Source of the DNA: Bidens hawaiensis
Lineage: Eukaryota > Streptophyta > Magnoliopsida > Asterales > Asteraceae
Direction of reading: 5' to 3'
Length of the DNA: 64,000 bases
Assembly: GCA_021521415.1 (NCBI GenBank)
Contig: JAIQDT010000027.1
Location: 2,875,001 to 2,939,000 of the forward strand
The notes beneath the pieces were generated by a model. The model was given only the letters and a program-made list of their open reading frames with translations. It did not search any database and had not been told where the DNA came from. Within the stretch, counting starts at the first letter, position 1; every line of letters begins with the position of its first letter. Of the stretch, positions 21,246-32,604 are shown piece by piece. A program made the translations under genes and the position numbers.

Positions 21246-23859
21246 ATGACTTCGATAAACATTACGGAACTTGTGAAAATGGAAGTTGAAGCCGGTTCAG
21301 CTACTAAGGCCCCAAAAATGCTAAAGGGTACCGATTTCGTGGCTTGGAAAGATCGGTTTGAGCAGTATGTTAAATATCAAGATGCTAAGATGTGGGTGTG
21401 CATTCAAGATGGATACATTCCACCAACGGCCTTGTTTGAGGGTCGTGATCAGATTAAGAAATACAATAAGATGGTAGAGGAAGAAAAGAAGATGTATGAG
21501 GCAGAGAGTAAAGCTCATGAAGCAATCACCATGGCTCTTCCACAAGAAATTCTACACACCTTCAAGAAATACAAAACTGCTAGAGAGCTATGGGAAGCTC
21601 TAGAAAACCGATATGAAGGTAATGTGGGGATACGTGCATCCAAGATTAAGCTACTAAAAACCCAATTCTCGGTGTTCAAATATTTGAAAAATGAATCACT
21701 TGATGATATCATCACAAGATATTATCACCTGATGACCGAACTCAACAATTACTCCATTGTATACAAAGAAGAGGAGATAGTAGAGAAACTTCTTGATGCT
21801 CTTCCACCGAAATGGGAAATGTACACGGTTTTTATGAGAGAAGATAAAGAGTTTGCCGATATTGATTTGGAAACAGCAGTCAATAAGTTACGAACTTTTG
21901 AACTAAACATGGTTCGGAAAGAGACACCAACTGATCAGGTTCAGGATCCGGGAATGTACGGTGCAAAAGTTAGTTCAAGCTCAAGTTCAAAGTCAGAATC
22001 CTCTGCTTATTACTCAAAGGGAGAATCAAACTCAAATTCAACTCAAGATGGTCATGTGACTCTCAACATGGATGGTGATGTATGTTTCGTAGCTGCAGGA
22101 AAGAATTCTTCAAAACCTCAAGCCACAACTGGTAACTGTTCATCAAATGTTCCAACCAACAACTACTCTCAGATGCCCATGAGTGTTAAATCAGCTGAAC
22201 AGCAGTTTGCTCTCTATGCATCCTTCATTGCATCTTACGAAAACTACATCAAAGGTAAAATTGTCGACCCTGCAACTTTAGATGAAGACTATGATCAGAT
22301 CGATGCTAATGATCTGGAAGAGATGGATCTGCAGTGGCAGATAGCGATGATAGTAAGAAGAGTTAAAAGGTTCATGAAGAAAACGGGTAGAAAGTTCATT
22401 GGCGAAAGACCAGGGTTTGATAAGTCAAAGGTTCGATGTTATAACTGTCAACAAAATGGTCACTTTGCTTAGGAATGCACAAATGAAAGAATCGAACGTA
22501 GTCAGAACAGGCCTACACAACAGAATGGGGGAGGTAGTGAGAATAGGGCGATGATATCTAGACAGAATGGGGGATACAACTGGAATCTGCAAGTTGAGGA
22601 AGTGTTCGAACAGGCCAACTTGGTAAACATCGAAACTAGAGGAAGCGACAGAGAGATGAGAGAAAATCAAGCTTACATGGCAGAAGTGAACGATCAGTCT
22701 CTAAGGTAAGTTCTGAACTTCATTGTATGAAATGTGAAAATCTGTCTGAACAATTGAAAAGAGTAACTGATTAGTTTGTTAGTTTGGACGCTCAATTTAA
22801 AACGCTAAAAGAAGATCATCATTACACTAAAACTAGAGAAAACAGTTACTCGGTAAAAATAAAAGCTAGCGAAAAAAATATCAGAAGTCTTAAAGCCAGT
22901 CTAGCAGAAAAAATACAAGTAATTGATCTTAGTTATGAAGTGTTAGAAGAAAACACCAAACTAATTGCTGAAAGGGATAAACAGATAGCTGATTACCAGG
23001 TAAAAGTGGTGGAACTAAACAGAAAAATTGAACAGTTTAGAAATTCCTCCGCAATGCTTGATCACATCGTGAGTGTTCAACGTTCCCCAGCTAAAAAGGG
23101 GGGAATTGGATATTCTGAAGTTCCACCACCATATAACCATAACTATACATATGATCCTACCAATCAGAAATCTGTTGATGTTGAGATTAGTCAGACAGTT
23201 CCTGTCAAAGTTTCGATTAAAGAACCTGAAATAGTAAAAGCGAAACGAGTAAGCCTGTTTCAAATGTTTAGATTTTTGTTCCTAGTTCTGTCTCATCAAA
23301 TTCGGACAAGACATCCGAATCTAGTGAGATAAAAGAAGAGGTAGTGTTACTATAACGTGAAAAGAACTCTCCCCTAAACCCGTTTGTCCCACCATATGTT
23401 AGACAAACGAATAGCAATGCAACCTCAACATCTAAAACAACTATTGAGACGAAGGTTGAACACAGGAGTTGTTTCAGATGCAATCAAATAGGACACCTGA
23501 TTGCTGATTGTCCTCTAAATCAGAGATTCAGGAGTATGAGGCCTCAGAAAACTGAGAATAAAACGAAGAGAAATTATTATAATGGTAAGAATGCTAACTC
23601 ATCAAAGTTCAGACATTGGACTAAACCAAGATTTCAAAGATATCAATCTCAGTTTTTCCCAGTTAACAACCAAACCAACAATTATAACTCAGTTAATCCA
23701 CTATGGTTTGGATGGCCTCATAGTCAATTCTCAAGAAGGTATCCTATCAGAATTTACAGAAACTACTCTCAAAATGCCTTTGGGCAATCAAAGTACGGGA
23801 TGCCGTTTAACAGATTTAATCGACCCAAGACCAGTAGGTCTTGGGTCCCCAGATTTTAA
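21246..23859 (+). pseudogene. copia gag of element C
   Basis: Starts [17 protein letters not shown] and is open for 408 codons with the UBN2-like capsid core ([35 protein letters not shown]), a Ser-rich linker, the acidic [15 protein letters not shown] helix and the first zinc knuckle. That knuckle is broken by a TAG at 22470 ([17 protein letters not shown]). Past it come a charged coiled-coil segment in a shifted frame (22784-23332) and a second knuckle, CFRCNQIGHLIADC, at about 23475-23520. Gag ends in an Asn/Arg/Phe-rich tail at 23859, in a different frame from protease, so either a natural frameshift or damage separates gag from pol. Confidence 0.85.
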
Positions 23860-26800
23860 TCTTTTTGTTAACTGTGTAGGAACAGTTGAACAGACTGTAA
23901 ACAATCGTTGGGTTGTGGATAGTGGCTGTTCCCGGCACATGACTGGTAACAAGAATTTGTTACACGAATGGAAACCTGTTCAAGGAGGTAGGGTAAGTTT
24001 TGCTGGAGAGAGTGGTGGTAGAATTACTGGTATTGGAACTGTGACAAATGGTAAAATGAAGTTAGAGAAGGTGAATTTTGTTGAGGAGTTGAAGCAAATT
24101 TGTTGAGCGTGTCTCAGATTTGTGACAAAGAGTACACGGTGCACTTTACTAAAAATGAAGCAATTGTTCTGTATCCTGGTTTCAAGATACCAGAGGCATG
24201 GGTGGTGATGAAAGCTCCATGAGAAAAGAACACATATGTAATGGATATGAGGTCAACTGAGATGGCAACAGAAGAATCATGTCTTCTGTCAAAAGCAACT
24301 GAATCAGAGTCTGAGTTATGGCATCGAAGAATGGGGCATATACATCTTCAAAAAATGAACTACATTGTCAAGAATGGTCTGGTGATTGGTGTTCCCTTGA
24401 AGAATTTCAACTTTGAAGACCAATGCTTATCGTGCAAGAAGGGAAAGCAACATAAGAAACCTCATCACACCAAGAAGGTTTATTCAATTGTCAGTACCCT
24501 AGACCTACTTCACATGGGTCTTTTCGGTCCCGTGAATGTAAAGAGTCTAGGTGGAACATCATACTGCTTGGTAATAACAGATGATTACTCTCGATACTCT
24601 TGGGTATACTTTCTGAAGACGAAAGATGAGACGGTTCAGTTGGTAATTAACCTGATTACCAAGGTTGAAAATATTATGGGAAGAAAGGTTAAGTACATCA
24701 GGAGTGATAATGGAACAGAGTTCAAGAACTACCAGATGGAGATATTCTGCTTACAGAAAGGGATAGACCACCAGTACAGCGCCCCATATACTCCGCAGCA
24801 AAATGGAGTGGCTGAGAGGAAGAACAGGATGCTAATTGTAGGAGCCAGAACCATGCTGGCTGATGCTAAACTTCCCGTGGTGTTCTGGGCTGAAGCTGTT
24901 GCAACAGCCTGTTATATCCTTAATCGTGTTTTAACTGTTAAAAGATTGAATAAAACTTGTTATGAACTTATGCATGGTCGAAAGCCAAACTTGAATGGTC
25001 TCGAACCATTCGGGTCCCCATGTACGATATTAAAGACAAACTCTAAATTTGGTGAGAAAGCCGACGAAGGTATTTTAGTCGGATATGTAGTTGGGACAAC
25101 CAACAGACGAGTCTTTAATATATCGACCAGCAAGGTCGAGGTGGTATGTAACACTGACATCACAAGTTACAAACCACCAAAGCCTAGCACGGGACCCGCT
25201 GAAGCTTTTGACTATGATAAACTGTTCAAATCTTTTAATGTGCCTTACTTGGATTTTGCAGAAGTTGATGAGAAAATTGCTTCACAGATTCTGTATGATG
25301 AGGAAGAAAATATTGAGCAACGTCCGCGATACGATGAGTGTCATCCTTCCTCGTCAAGAACCCCTGATATTCCTGCTGCCTCTACTGAGGAAGAATTCTA
25401 CAATCCCTTTCACTCTCAACACCAATCACCCATTGATGAACTCTCTTCGAACTTGGAAAACAATCTGGAAGTCAGTACGGTTCCGACTATTGGAGTTAAC
25501 AAAAATCATCCTTTGGAGAACGTGATAGGTGATCTGTCCGATGGTGTACAAACAAGACGAAGCTTGAATGAGCACACCTGTGTTTACGCAAGCATTAAGG
25601 AAACTGGTATCATTAATGAGTGCGTGTACACCTGCTTCATCAGCCAGATTGAACCAAAGAACTATCAAATGGCTCTCAAGGTTAGCTCGTGGGTCGAAGC
25701 CATGCAAGAAGAGTTAGCCCAGTTCGAGAAGATGGAAGTGTGGAAATTAGTTGCAAAACCGAAAAATGTGCATGCTATTGGCACAAAATGGGTCTTTAAA
25801 TGTAAGAGAGATGAGAAAGGAATAATCATAAGAAACAAGGCGAGGCTGGTAGTAAAAGAGTTTAATCAGCAAGAAGGAATCGACTACAATGAAGTGTTTG
25901 CTCCTGTGGCGAGATTGGAAGCGATTCGACTATTTTTGGCATTTGCTGCACACAATGACATGAAGGTGTTCCAACTAGACGTGAAAAGTGCCTTTCTGAA
26001 TGGTAAAGTCGATGAGGTAGTATACGTTGAGCAGCCTCTGGGTTTTCATGACCCTGACTTTCCTGATCATGTGTACAAGCTGAGTAAAGCGCTAAATGGA
26101 CTACATCAGGCCCCTCGTGCCTGGTACGCAACCTTATCAGATTACTTACTTGAGAATGGGTTCGAAAGAGGAAAGATCGACAGCACGCTGTTTGTCAAGA
26201 GAGAAGGGCGAGATTTTCTACTAGTTCAAGTCTACGTGGACGACATCATATTTGCTGCATCAAAAGTCGCCATGTGTCAGGATTTTGAAGAAGTGATGAA
26301 AAAGAGGTTTGAAATGAGTGCAATGGGTGAATTAACTTTCTTTTTAGGATTGCAGGTTGATCAGAAGAAAGATGGGATGTTCTTCCATCAAACTAAATAT
26401 GTCCAAGACGTTCTCAAACGCTTCAAGATGGAGGACAGCACTCCATTTGATACTCCGGTTTGCGTCAACCACAAACTGGGTGCTGATTCGGACAGTGATG
26501 AAGACGTGGACCCCACCCAATATCGAGCAATCATAGGTTCTTTAATGTATTTAACTGCATCTAGACCTGATATTATGTTTGCAGTTTGTCTCTGTGCTCG
26601 ATTTCAGGCGAGCCCAAAGGAATCTCACATGAAGGGAGTGAAGAGAATACTGCGGTATCTCAAAGGCAAGCCGAAGCAGGGATTTTGGTACACGAAAGGG
26701 GGAGACTTGGATTTGGACTTGGAAAGGGGGAGACACGAAAGGCGAAGCAGAGTACATGGCAGCATCGAACTGCTGCTCCCAGGTTCTTTGGATACAACAG

Positions 26801-27073
26801 CAATTACGCGATTACGGTCTGGATTTCACTCAAACTTCTATTTGTATTGATAACACTGCTGCAATCTCAGTAACTAACAATCCCGTAAAACATAGCAAAA
26901 CTAAACACATTGACATTCGTCATCATTTTATACGGGATTGTGCTGAGAAGAAATTAATAGTGCTCGAAAAGGTTGATTCGTTAGATAATTTCGCTGATCT
27001 TTTTACTAAAGCGTTTGACAGAGCTCGTTTTCAAAATCTTGTGGAGCTTAATGGGATGATCAATCCAGAGTAA
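23860..27073 (+). pseudogene. copia pol of element C (protease, integrase, RT, RNase H)
   Basis: Protease: VVDSGCSRHMT near 23912. Integrase: H-H-C-C region near 24320-24460, then the core with RSDNGTEF near 24700 and NGVAERKNRM near 24810. RT: WVFKCKRDEKG near 25790, [10 protein letters not shown] near 25976, [11 protein letters not shown] near 26235. RNase H end: IDNTAAIS and the final stop at 27071-27073. Defects: frameshift near 24105; stop at about 24222 (APxEKN, CGA to TGA likely); the first integrase Asp is Gly (LHMGLFGPV where element B has LHMDLFGPV); and roughly 100 bp of RNase H, including its DADYGG-type box, are deleted near 26690-26740. Not functional. Confidence 0.9.
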
Positions 27074-27132
27074 CCGTATTTTTCGTTTTTATGTAAAAAA
27101 AAAAAAAACGTCACTATCGCTTAGAATTATGT

Positions 27133-27395
27133 CGGTTGCTTCCGTTTGAAGGACATATCTTCGGATGTGTTTGGTCCTCACTTCTACCAGTAGATTATGA
27201 GGATAGCAATTAACCAGATGACTGAAAGTGACCGGGGCGGTTTATGATGTGTTTTTATTCTTTCGCTGAAAAATAGTCGTTCATACTTAGTTAGAAGGAC
27301 ACATATTCGTATGCGGTCGGTCCAGCAGATCCATTGGATCTTCAGGATAGCCGTTTACCTGAAGAATTTGACTTGATCGGGGCGATAGAATTTAA
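27133..27395 (+). other. tandem two-hairpin RNA-like module in the spacer of element C
   Basis: Two copies. Copy 1 has hairpin 1 at 27150-27177 (ACATATC/GATGTGT around a TTCG loop, ending in TTGGTCC), hairpin 2 at 27183-27194 (TCTAC/GTAGA), then GAGGATAGCAATTAACCAGA. Copy 2 has hairpin 1 at 27297-27323 (CATA/TATG around TTCG, ending GGTCC), hairpin 2 at 27327-27341 (AGATCC/GGATCT), then CAGGATAGCCGTTTACCTGA. Both copies end in a CGGGGCG stretch. The same module is duplicated in element B (39182-39420) with different stem sequences. Likely a structured RNA element of copia; the role is unknown. Confidence 0.65.
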
Positions 27396-27553
27396 AATTT
27401 TTTTTGGGAGATGATATAATTTTTCAAGTCTACAACTTCGTAAGAAGTTTCTATACAATGTTTCTAAGAAAATTGATCCAACCTTGGGAAGTGATACACA
27501 AACTATTTCTGTGTGCTTAACTAGTGAAGTTATTAGGCCTAAAAGACTCTAGA

Positions 27554-28400
27554 ACAGTCATTGTATGTTATGGTAGCTTTTTATGGTGCGTAAAAGTTAA
27601 AGTGATACTAACTAAATCTTCTCGATTTAAAGGGAAGACTCATTAAGAGTTGTGTATGTCTCCATATACATCTTTCTGAATGATAGGCAGAAAAGCGATT
27701 ACCAAGTCATACACGAGCCCGTGAGTGTTCTGATTTCTGAGAAGATAGTGTGTCTAGTACCTGCAGTGATCCAGATTCGGGACTTGCAGTAGTCTACTGT
27801 TTGAAGCTTTGTAAATCTTTATTATTTAAAAAAAAATGATGATGTTAAGCCTTCTGAAGCCTATTATGTTATACTTATCAATCAAGAGGCAAGAAAAAGA
27901 AAGGGATGAAGACTCTAAAGATCAGATGTACTTACTGTTTAATCAGACACTACGGGTCGAGGTCAACTCGGGGTGACTTGGGGAAAGCCAAATACGGTTT
28001 GAGAATAGATAGGAGACATCACTTCTCTGATGTGTTGTCCATTATATTTTTTGCTTAATTGAACCTAATCCGTATCACAAAAGCGATGAAAACCATACTA
28101 AGTTGTTTACCTGCTTACAACCTGTTTCTTTATGTAATAATGCCGCTGAACATGGATCTATGTGACAGCCACTTAATTAGTATGATTCCTGTTCGGATCT
28201 TTTCTAAAACATGCTGGTCCCCGACAAGACTGAAATTTGATCCCGTTTACTTAATTTCTAAAATTTTCATTGCATATTTTGTTTTATGGTTGAAAACTTG
28301 GTTACTTGTTCTTTGATCGTAACATTTAATCTTTAAAGGAAATTATTAAAAGATAATTGCATTGTATTCAAAGTATGAGGGCCTGTTATGTAAATTTGAT
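27554..28400 (+). other. conserved non-coding spacer after pol (element C)
   Basis: Closely matches element A 4821-5680 and, in blocks, element B 39522-40170. No supported ORF. Starts ACAGTCATTGTATG and includes GAATGATAGGCAGAAAAGCG near 27686. Confidence 0.7.
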
Positions 28401-29150
28401 GCTAGGCGAAGTTGTGCAGGGTAGGCGAAGTAGTTAAGGGGCGAAGTTATGGATAAGCGAAGTTAACCATAACTTCTCCTGGGCATATTCAGATCTATAT
28501 AAAGGTCAACTTAGTCAAATCTTTTATACTTTTCACAAAACCTAAGCGAACTTATCACATAAACCCTCGGCGAAGTTATATCTCGAATCAAAACTTATTG
28601 TTTATCTCCGTTTTAATCCATGTTAAAGGTGTGTAGGGTCGAGAGACTTATAATTAGTGTCAATGTCGTTAATTAAATGTCGTTTTGGTCCGATTTCGGA
28701 TCTCGTTCATGCAAATCATTACACACCCGCTTTTCAAACTCATTTTTAATGTGTTCGTAACTAATGTGATCGTCTAGATCTCTTTAGTATCATGTCTTTA
28801 TTGTCCACAATCACCAAATTCACCAAATTCATATCATCTGGCCTTCTGAACACTCGCCGTTTCAGTTCAGGCGAAGTTATAGTTTAGGCGAAGTTGTTCC
28901 CAACTTCGCCTTAGACTTAACTTCGCCTGCTGCTTTGACTTTTAACTAATCAGGGGCGAAGTTGTTCAAGGGGCGAAGTTATCCTTAACTTCGCCTTTTC
29001 CCTAACTTCGCCTGGTGCTATACACATTATTTAAATGTTAATCTGTTATCAGGCGAAGTTATTGTATAGGCGAAGTTGTACTCAACTTCTCCCTAAGTCT
29101 AACAAAAGTTTATCTTAACTTCGCTCATGGTAATAGGCGAAGTTATGAAT
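28400..29150 (+). repeat. GCGAAGTT motif cluster before the aORF (element C)
   Basis: About 17 copies of GCGAAGTT or AACTTCGC, with two full modules (forward-forward-reverse-reverse) near 28870-29010 and a third that has lost part of its reverse half by a deletion near 29103. Same arrangement as 5685-6420 in element A. Confidence 0.88.
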
Positions 29151-29169
29151 TACTTTGACGATTTTCTAA

Positions 29170-29190
29170 CTTAGTCCGTTTGTTATGAAG
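29170..29190 (+). promoter_or_regulatory. candidate 3' splice acceptor before the aORF (element C)
   Basis: TTGTTATGAAG|ATATGG. The base before AG is A here rather than the C of element A, so this copy may be weakened. The position relative to ATG is unchanged. Confidence 0.4.
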
Positions 29191-29192
29191 AT

Positions 29193-32115
29193 ATGGCAGC
29201 CGTAGCAGGAGCCGGTGGTGCTGGTGGTGACGAAGGTGGTGATAACAACAGTCAGTTCTTTCTGGGGCACAATATGTACATAACACTAGACCCGGATGCT
29301 AGCGGTGTTGATGATTATCGCGAGATCATCACTTTTCTTATTCGCTCGCATATCTTCCATGCAATTACTACAACTCTGCCCATTTCTCTGCCGAACATAG
29401 ATGACTTCTGGCAGACGGTTGAATACGATTGTAGAGTCGAGCCGCCAGTCATGCGCGCAGTTTGTTGGATCAATGGTGCAGTTCTCATCGGAACAGATAA
29501 GGGTCGCCTTGCAGTTTGGGAATGAAACGAGAGATGATCCTACAGACTTTGTTGCTCCATTTAAAGATGGTGCTTTTTTAAGAATGGGCTAATCTGGTCC
29601 ATTGGGTGACACTCAGAGACGTAAGGGATTTTTGTTGGATCAATGGCGTTTTCTCATGCATGTGATGATCGTATGCATGTCGGGTCGTAAGGCTGGTACG
29701 GACGGGATAGGTGCGACGATGCAGTCGGCAATGACACCACTGACTTACAACAAGCGTTACAGCTTCAGTCAGATGGTGTTTTATGAGATAGACCGTCAGA
29801 GACGTGCGGTAGCTCGTGAACGATTCTTGATGTATCCAAGATTCTTACAAATGATCTTGAATCATGTGGCACCTAAACTACCTCAGCGCCGTCCCATTCG
29901 ATATGTAGTGAGCGTTAGCAAGAGGATATTCGCACAGTGCAGAGCGTCGAGTGCTCGAAGTAAACCAGAGCTTCGTCCACGACATACTCCGCTTTTTGGT
30001 TATTTGATCAACCCGGCGTATGTTGCTCTTCATGCGGACGAGTTTCGGGATCCGGCACCGCAACAGGCTGTTGTTTCCCAACCACCACCTGTGGTACAGC
30101 ATGCATTGCCTGCTGCTCCTGTTGTGGCACCGGAGGAACAAGTAGCCCTTGAAGCTGCTTTTGGTGGCCAAGGATTTTTTGATATGGAACGAGTTGATCC
30201 TGAGGCAGAGGTTCAGGTCTCAATAGTAGAGGTTTCTGGTGTTGAAGTGTCAATGGTAGCTACGTCTGTAGCTGATTCTGAAAGAACCGACTCTGACTTC
30301 TCAGGTGATGATGTTGCTGAAGCAAGTCAGATACTGGTCGCCCAAGAAAGAATTCATGGAAAAAGAAAGAAAGATACAGATGACAGTGAGTCTGATTTTG
30401 AGGAGGAGTTGGGTCGTTTGATTCGTCGATCTAAAAGGGTTAAAACTGGTGAAGGATCGGGAGCTGGTGAAAGCTCGAGGGTGGTTCGTTTCTCTCCACC
30501 CGCCTTATCTGGTATGACTATGGTCCCTGCATCCATGACTGTGACAGGACCAATCACCTCGGATGTTCCCGTGGTATCTACATCATCTTCATTTGGCATT
30601 CCACCCACTACTTTTCAGTTTTCGGCTCCAGAAATTGTTTCTTTGCCACCTCCTACACTTAATCCATCGGGGGTTGTTGCAAGATTCGTTGAGTCGACAC
30701 TGGTTGCCACTGCAAGGTTATCTGTTACAATACCATCTGCGGTTACTTATCAGCCTGTTTCTGATGTCCCGGCTACCTTGGGAATCCCTCCACCGTATGC
30801 TCAAGACATTTCTCATATGAGATTTGATTTTGATGCAACTTTATCTGACTCAGACAAGATAGCAGCTCTTGAAAGGGTCGTGGCAGAACAATCAAGAATC
30901 AACCTGATCCAGACTCACGCTATCCAGCGCCTTGTTGCAGAAAATCAGATTCAGTCATCCCTCTTGATTGAGCACGGTAAACTTTTTGATGCTTTACAAC
31001 AGTTCTTAGCATCTCAGGTGGAGACGAGCTGCAAGGGCGATGAGTTGAGGACGAAGAAGAGAAATGATCAAGACGATGATCCCAATGCATCGAATGGTGC
31101 AGGTGGTGAGTTGCCAAGAACTGAACAAAGTCTTGAGACTTCCACATCTCAGGGGGAGTCAGCTGCTGCAACAGGTGGATCAGGGGGTGATGATGTGGTG
31201 GTAGTGGATGACAATATTGTAGGTGATGATGATGTGTTACCGGTTGAAGAGATTGAGAAAATAGGAGCTGACATTGTAATTGACAGTGAGATTGAAGAGG
31301 GAGAGATTGTGGAGGATAACGTTGAGCATGAGATTCCAGAAGTTGATAAGACAAATGTGGGTCATGATATGGGAAGTGATGAGACTGAATGGGAAGAGCA
31401 GCCGAAATGGAAAGAAGAATACGCTCAATGGTTTGTGAAGACAAAGAAGCCAGCGGTTCCTACTATGTTTAAAAAGAGTTATAATATCAAAGGGTATGCT
31501 GAATCGAAGAAGGGGATTATATGCTGGTTATATAATGAGCAGTTGAGGCTGTTTGTGATTAAACGTTTTGACGGAGTTCAGTACTTCAAAAGGTTGTTGA
31601 GATCATTGAATACCTTGCCGGAGTGTGAGGTGAAGGATTTAGCCAAGTTGGGGTTGATAAACAGAAGTGATGATAATATGGCTAGGATTATTGGGAAGAT
31701 CGTTTGGAAAGAAAGTATAAAAGATAAAAAGTTCGAGTTGTTAAAACCGCAGAAAGGAAAGCTCGTTGAAGATAAAGACAGAGGAATGAGAGCTAATGGC
31801 AAGCCTTGGATGGTAATGAAGTATAAGCCGATCCGGTGTCTGAAAAAAGTACCGATGAAACTAATGCCCAAGGATGTCCTAAAGAATCTGAAATGGTGGT
31901 ATGTCGACAGTCAAACAGCTGAAGCGGTTATGGAGGATGAAGATGAACAAGAGGTGCTGAGAGTGTATGATCCTATGCACTTGGTGAATTTGTCTCAAGC
32001 CGACTTGCAGGTGCTGAACGAGAAAAAGATATTCTATATTCCGGCACGGAATGATGAAGCCAAGAAATATCAGAGAGTAGTTTCCGTTTGTGTCAGAGAA
32101 GGCGTTCATGCTTGA
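29193..32115 (+). pseudogene. additional ORF (aORF) of element C, near full length
   Basis: This is the fullest aORF in the A/C family, about 970 codons, broken by a frameshift near 29460 and a TAA at about 29590 and open from 29602 to 32115. The N-terminal globular region has the blocks SGRKAGTD, YNKRYSFSQM and FLMYPRFLQMIL. The middle is Pro/Ser/Val-rich, followed by a coiled-coil-like stretch (IAALERVVAEQSRINLIQ) and an acidic DDDV-rich segment. The C-terminal folded region runs from WEEQPKWKEEYAQW to the end, with WLYNEQLRLFVIKRFD and a final LRVYDPMHLVNLSQADLQVL, which aligns loosely with the C-terminus of the element B aORF. No membrane segment or signal peptide is visible. Function unknown. 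Confidence 0.8.
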
Positions 32116-32178
32116 AGACGGGTGACTAGAGTTTTGGGATTACAAGACACGTGATTGAAGTTAGAGATATGAAGCTAC

Positions 32179-32193
32179 TGCCAAGGGGGAGTC
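32179..32193 (+). other. polypurine tract of element C
   Basis: TGCCAAGGGGGAGTC ends at the LTR start. Confidence 0.8.
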
Positions 32194-32599
32194 TTTTGGT
32201 ACATGATGTCAGTAGTTCAGTATCTAGTGTCTGTAATTGTGTTAGTTGGTTTTGTTTTTGTTTTTTAGTTAAGTTGTCTCACAAGTTCGCCTGATATAAG
32301 CGAACTTGTGGACAAGCGAAGTTATTGACAACTTCGCCTAGTCTGTTAGGCGAAGTTGTCGATAACTATATATGTTTAGCTACGACTTGTGTTTGTGAGA
32401 AGTTTTTCAGAACGTGTAATTGTGATTGGCATATCACGTGTAAAAGGAGTTGCAATACAACGTGTCCTTTGAGTATTGTAACGTGTATTTGTTCTTGGGT
32501 TTAACGTATATCGCATCCTACGCTCGTATCGTCTTACGTAGGGATTCCGCACCTACGTACTACGAGATATTTCCGTGTAGATCCGGCTGGGAACCTACA
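32194..32599 (+). repeat. 3' LTR of element C
   Basis: Begins TTTTGGTACATG (the expected TG mutated to TT) and ends AACCTACA. 406 bp, 11 differences from the 5' LTR. Confidence 0.95.
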
Positions 32600-32604
32600 G
32601 GTTC
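32600..32604 (+). repeat. target site duplication of element C, right copy (GGTTC)
   Basis: Exact repeat of 11068-11072. It is also where the gag reading frame of element B resumes. Confidence 0.93.

Larger units (their letters stand above)
11073..32599 (+). mobile_element. Copia element C, complete with both LTRs, carrying gypsy D
   Basis: Identical-length LTRs (406 bp each) flank an iMet primer site, leader, gag, pol, spacer, aORF and polypurine tract. The ends are matched by a perfect 5-bp duplication, GGTTC. Gypsy D (9237 bp plus a 5-bp duplication) sits in the leader, so C itself is about 12.3 kb. The two LTRs differ at 11 of 406 positions by my count, placing its insertion between those of B and D. 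Its gag, pol and aORF each have stops or deletions, so it is not autonomous today. Lineage by layout is SIRE-like (inference). Confidence 0.95.

Noticed and set aside
23860..24105. Programmed frameshift between gag and protease of element C
   Set aside because: The frames do differ, but element C has many lesions nearby and there is no clear slippery site, so damage is equally likely.
29193..32115. aORF as a true envelope protein
   Set aside because: No signal peptide, membrane helix or Cys-rich ectodomain can be seen; only its position resembles env.
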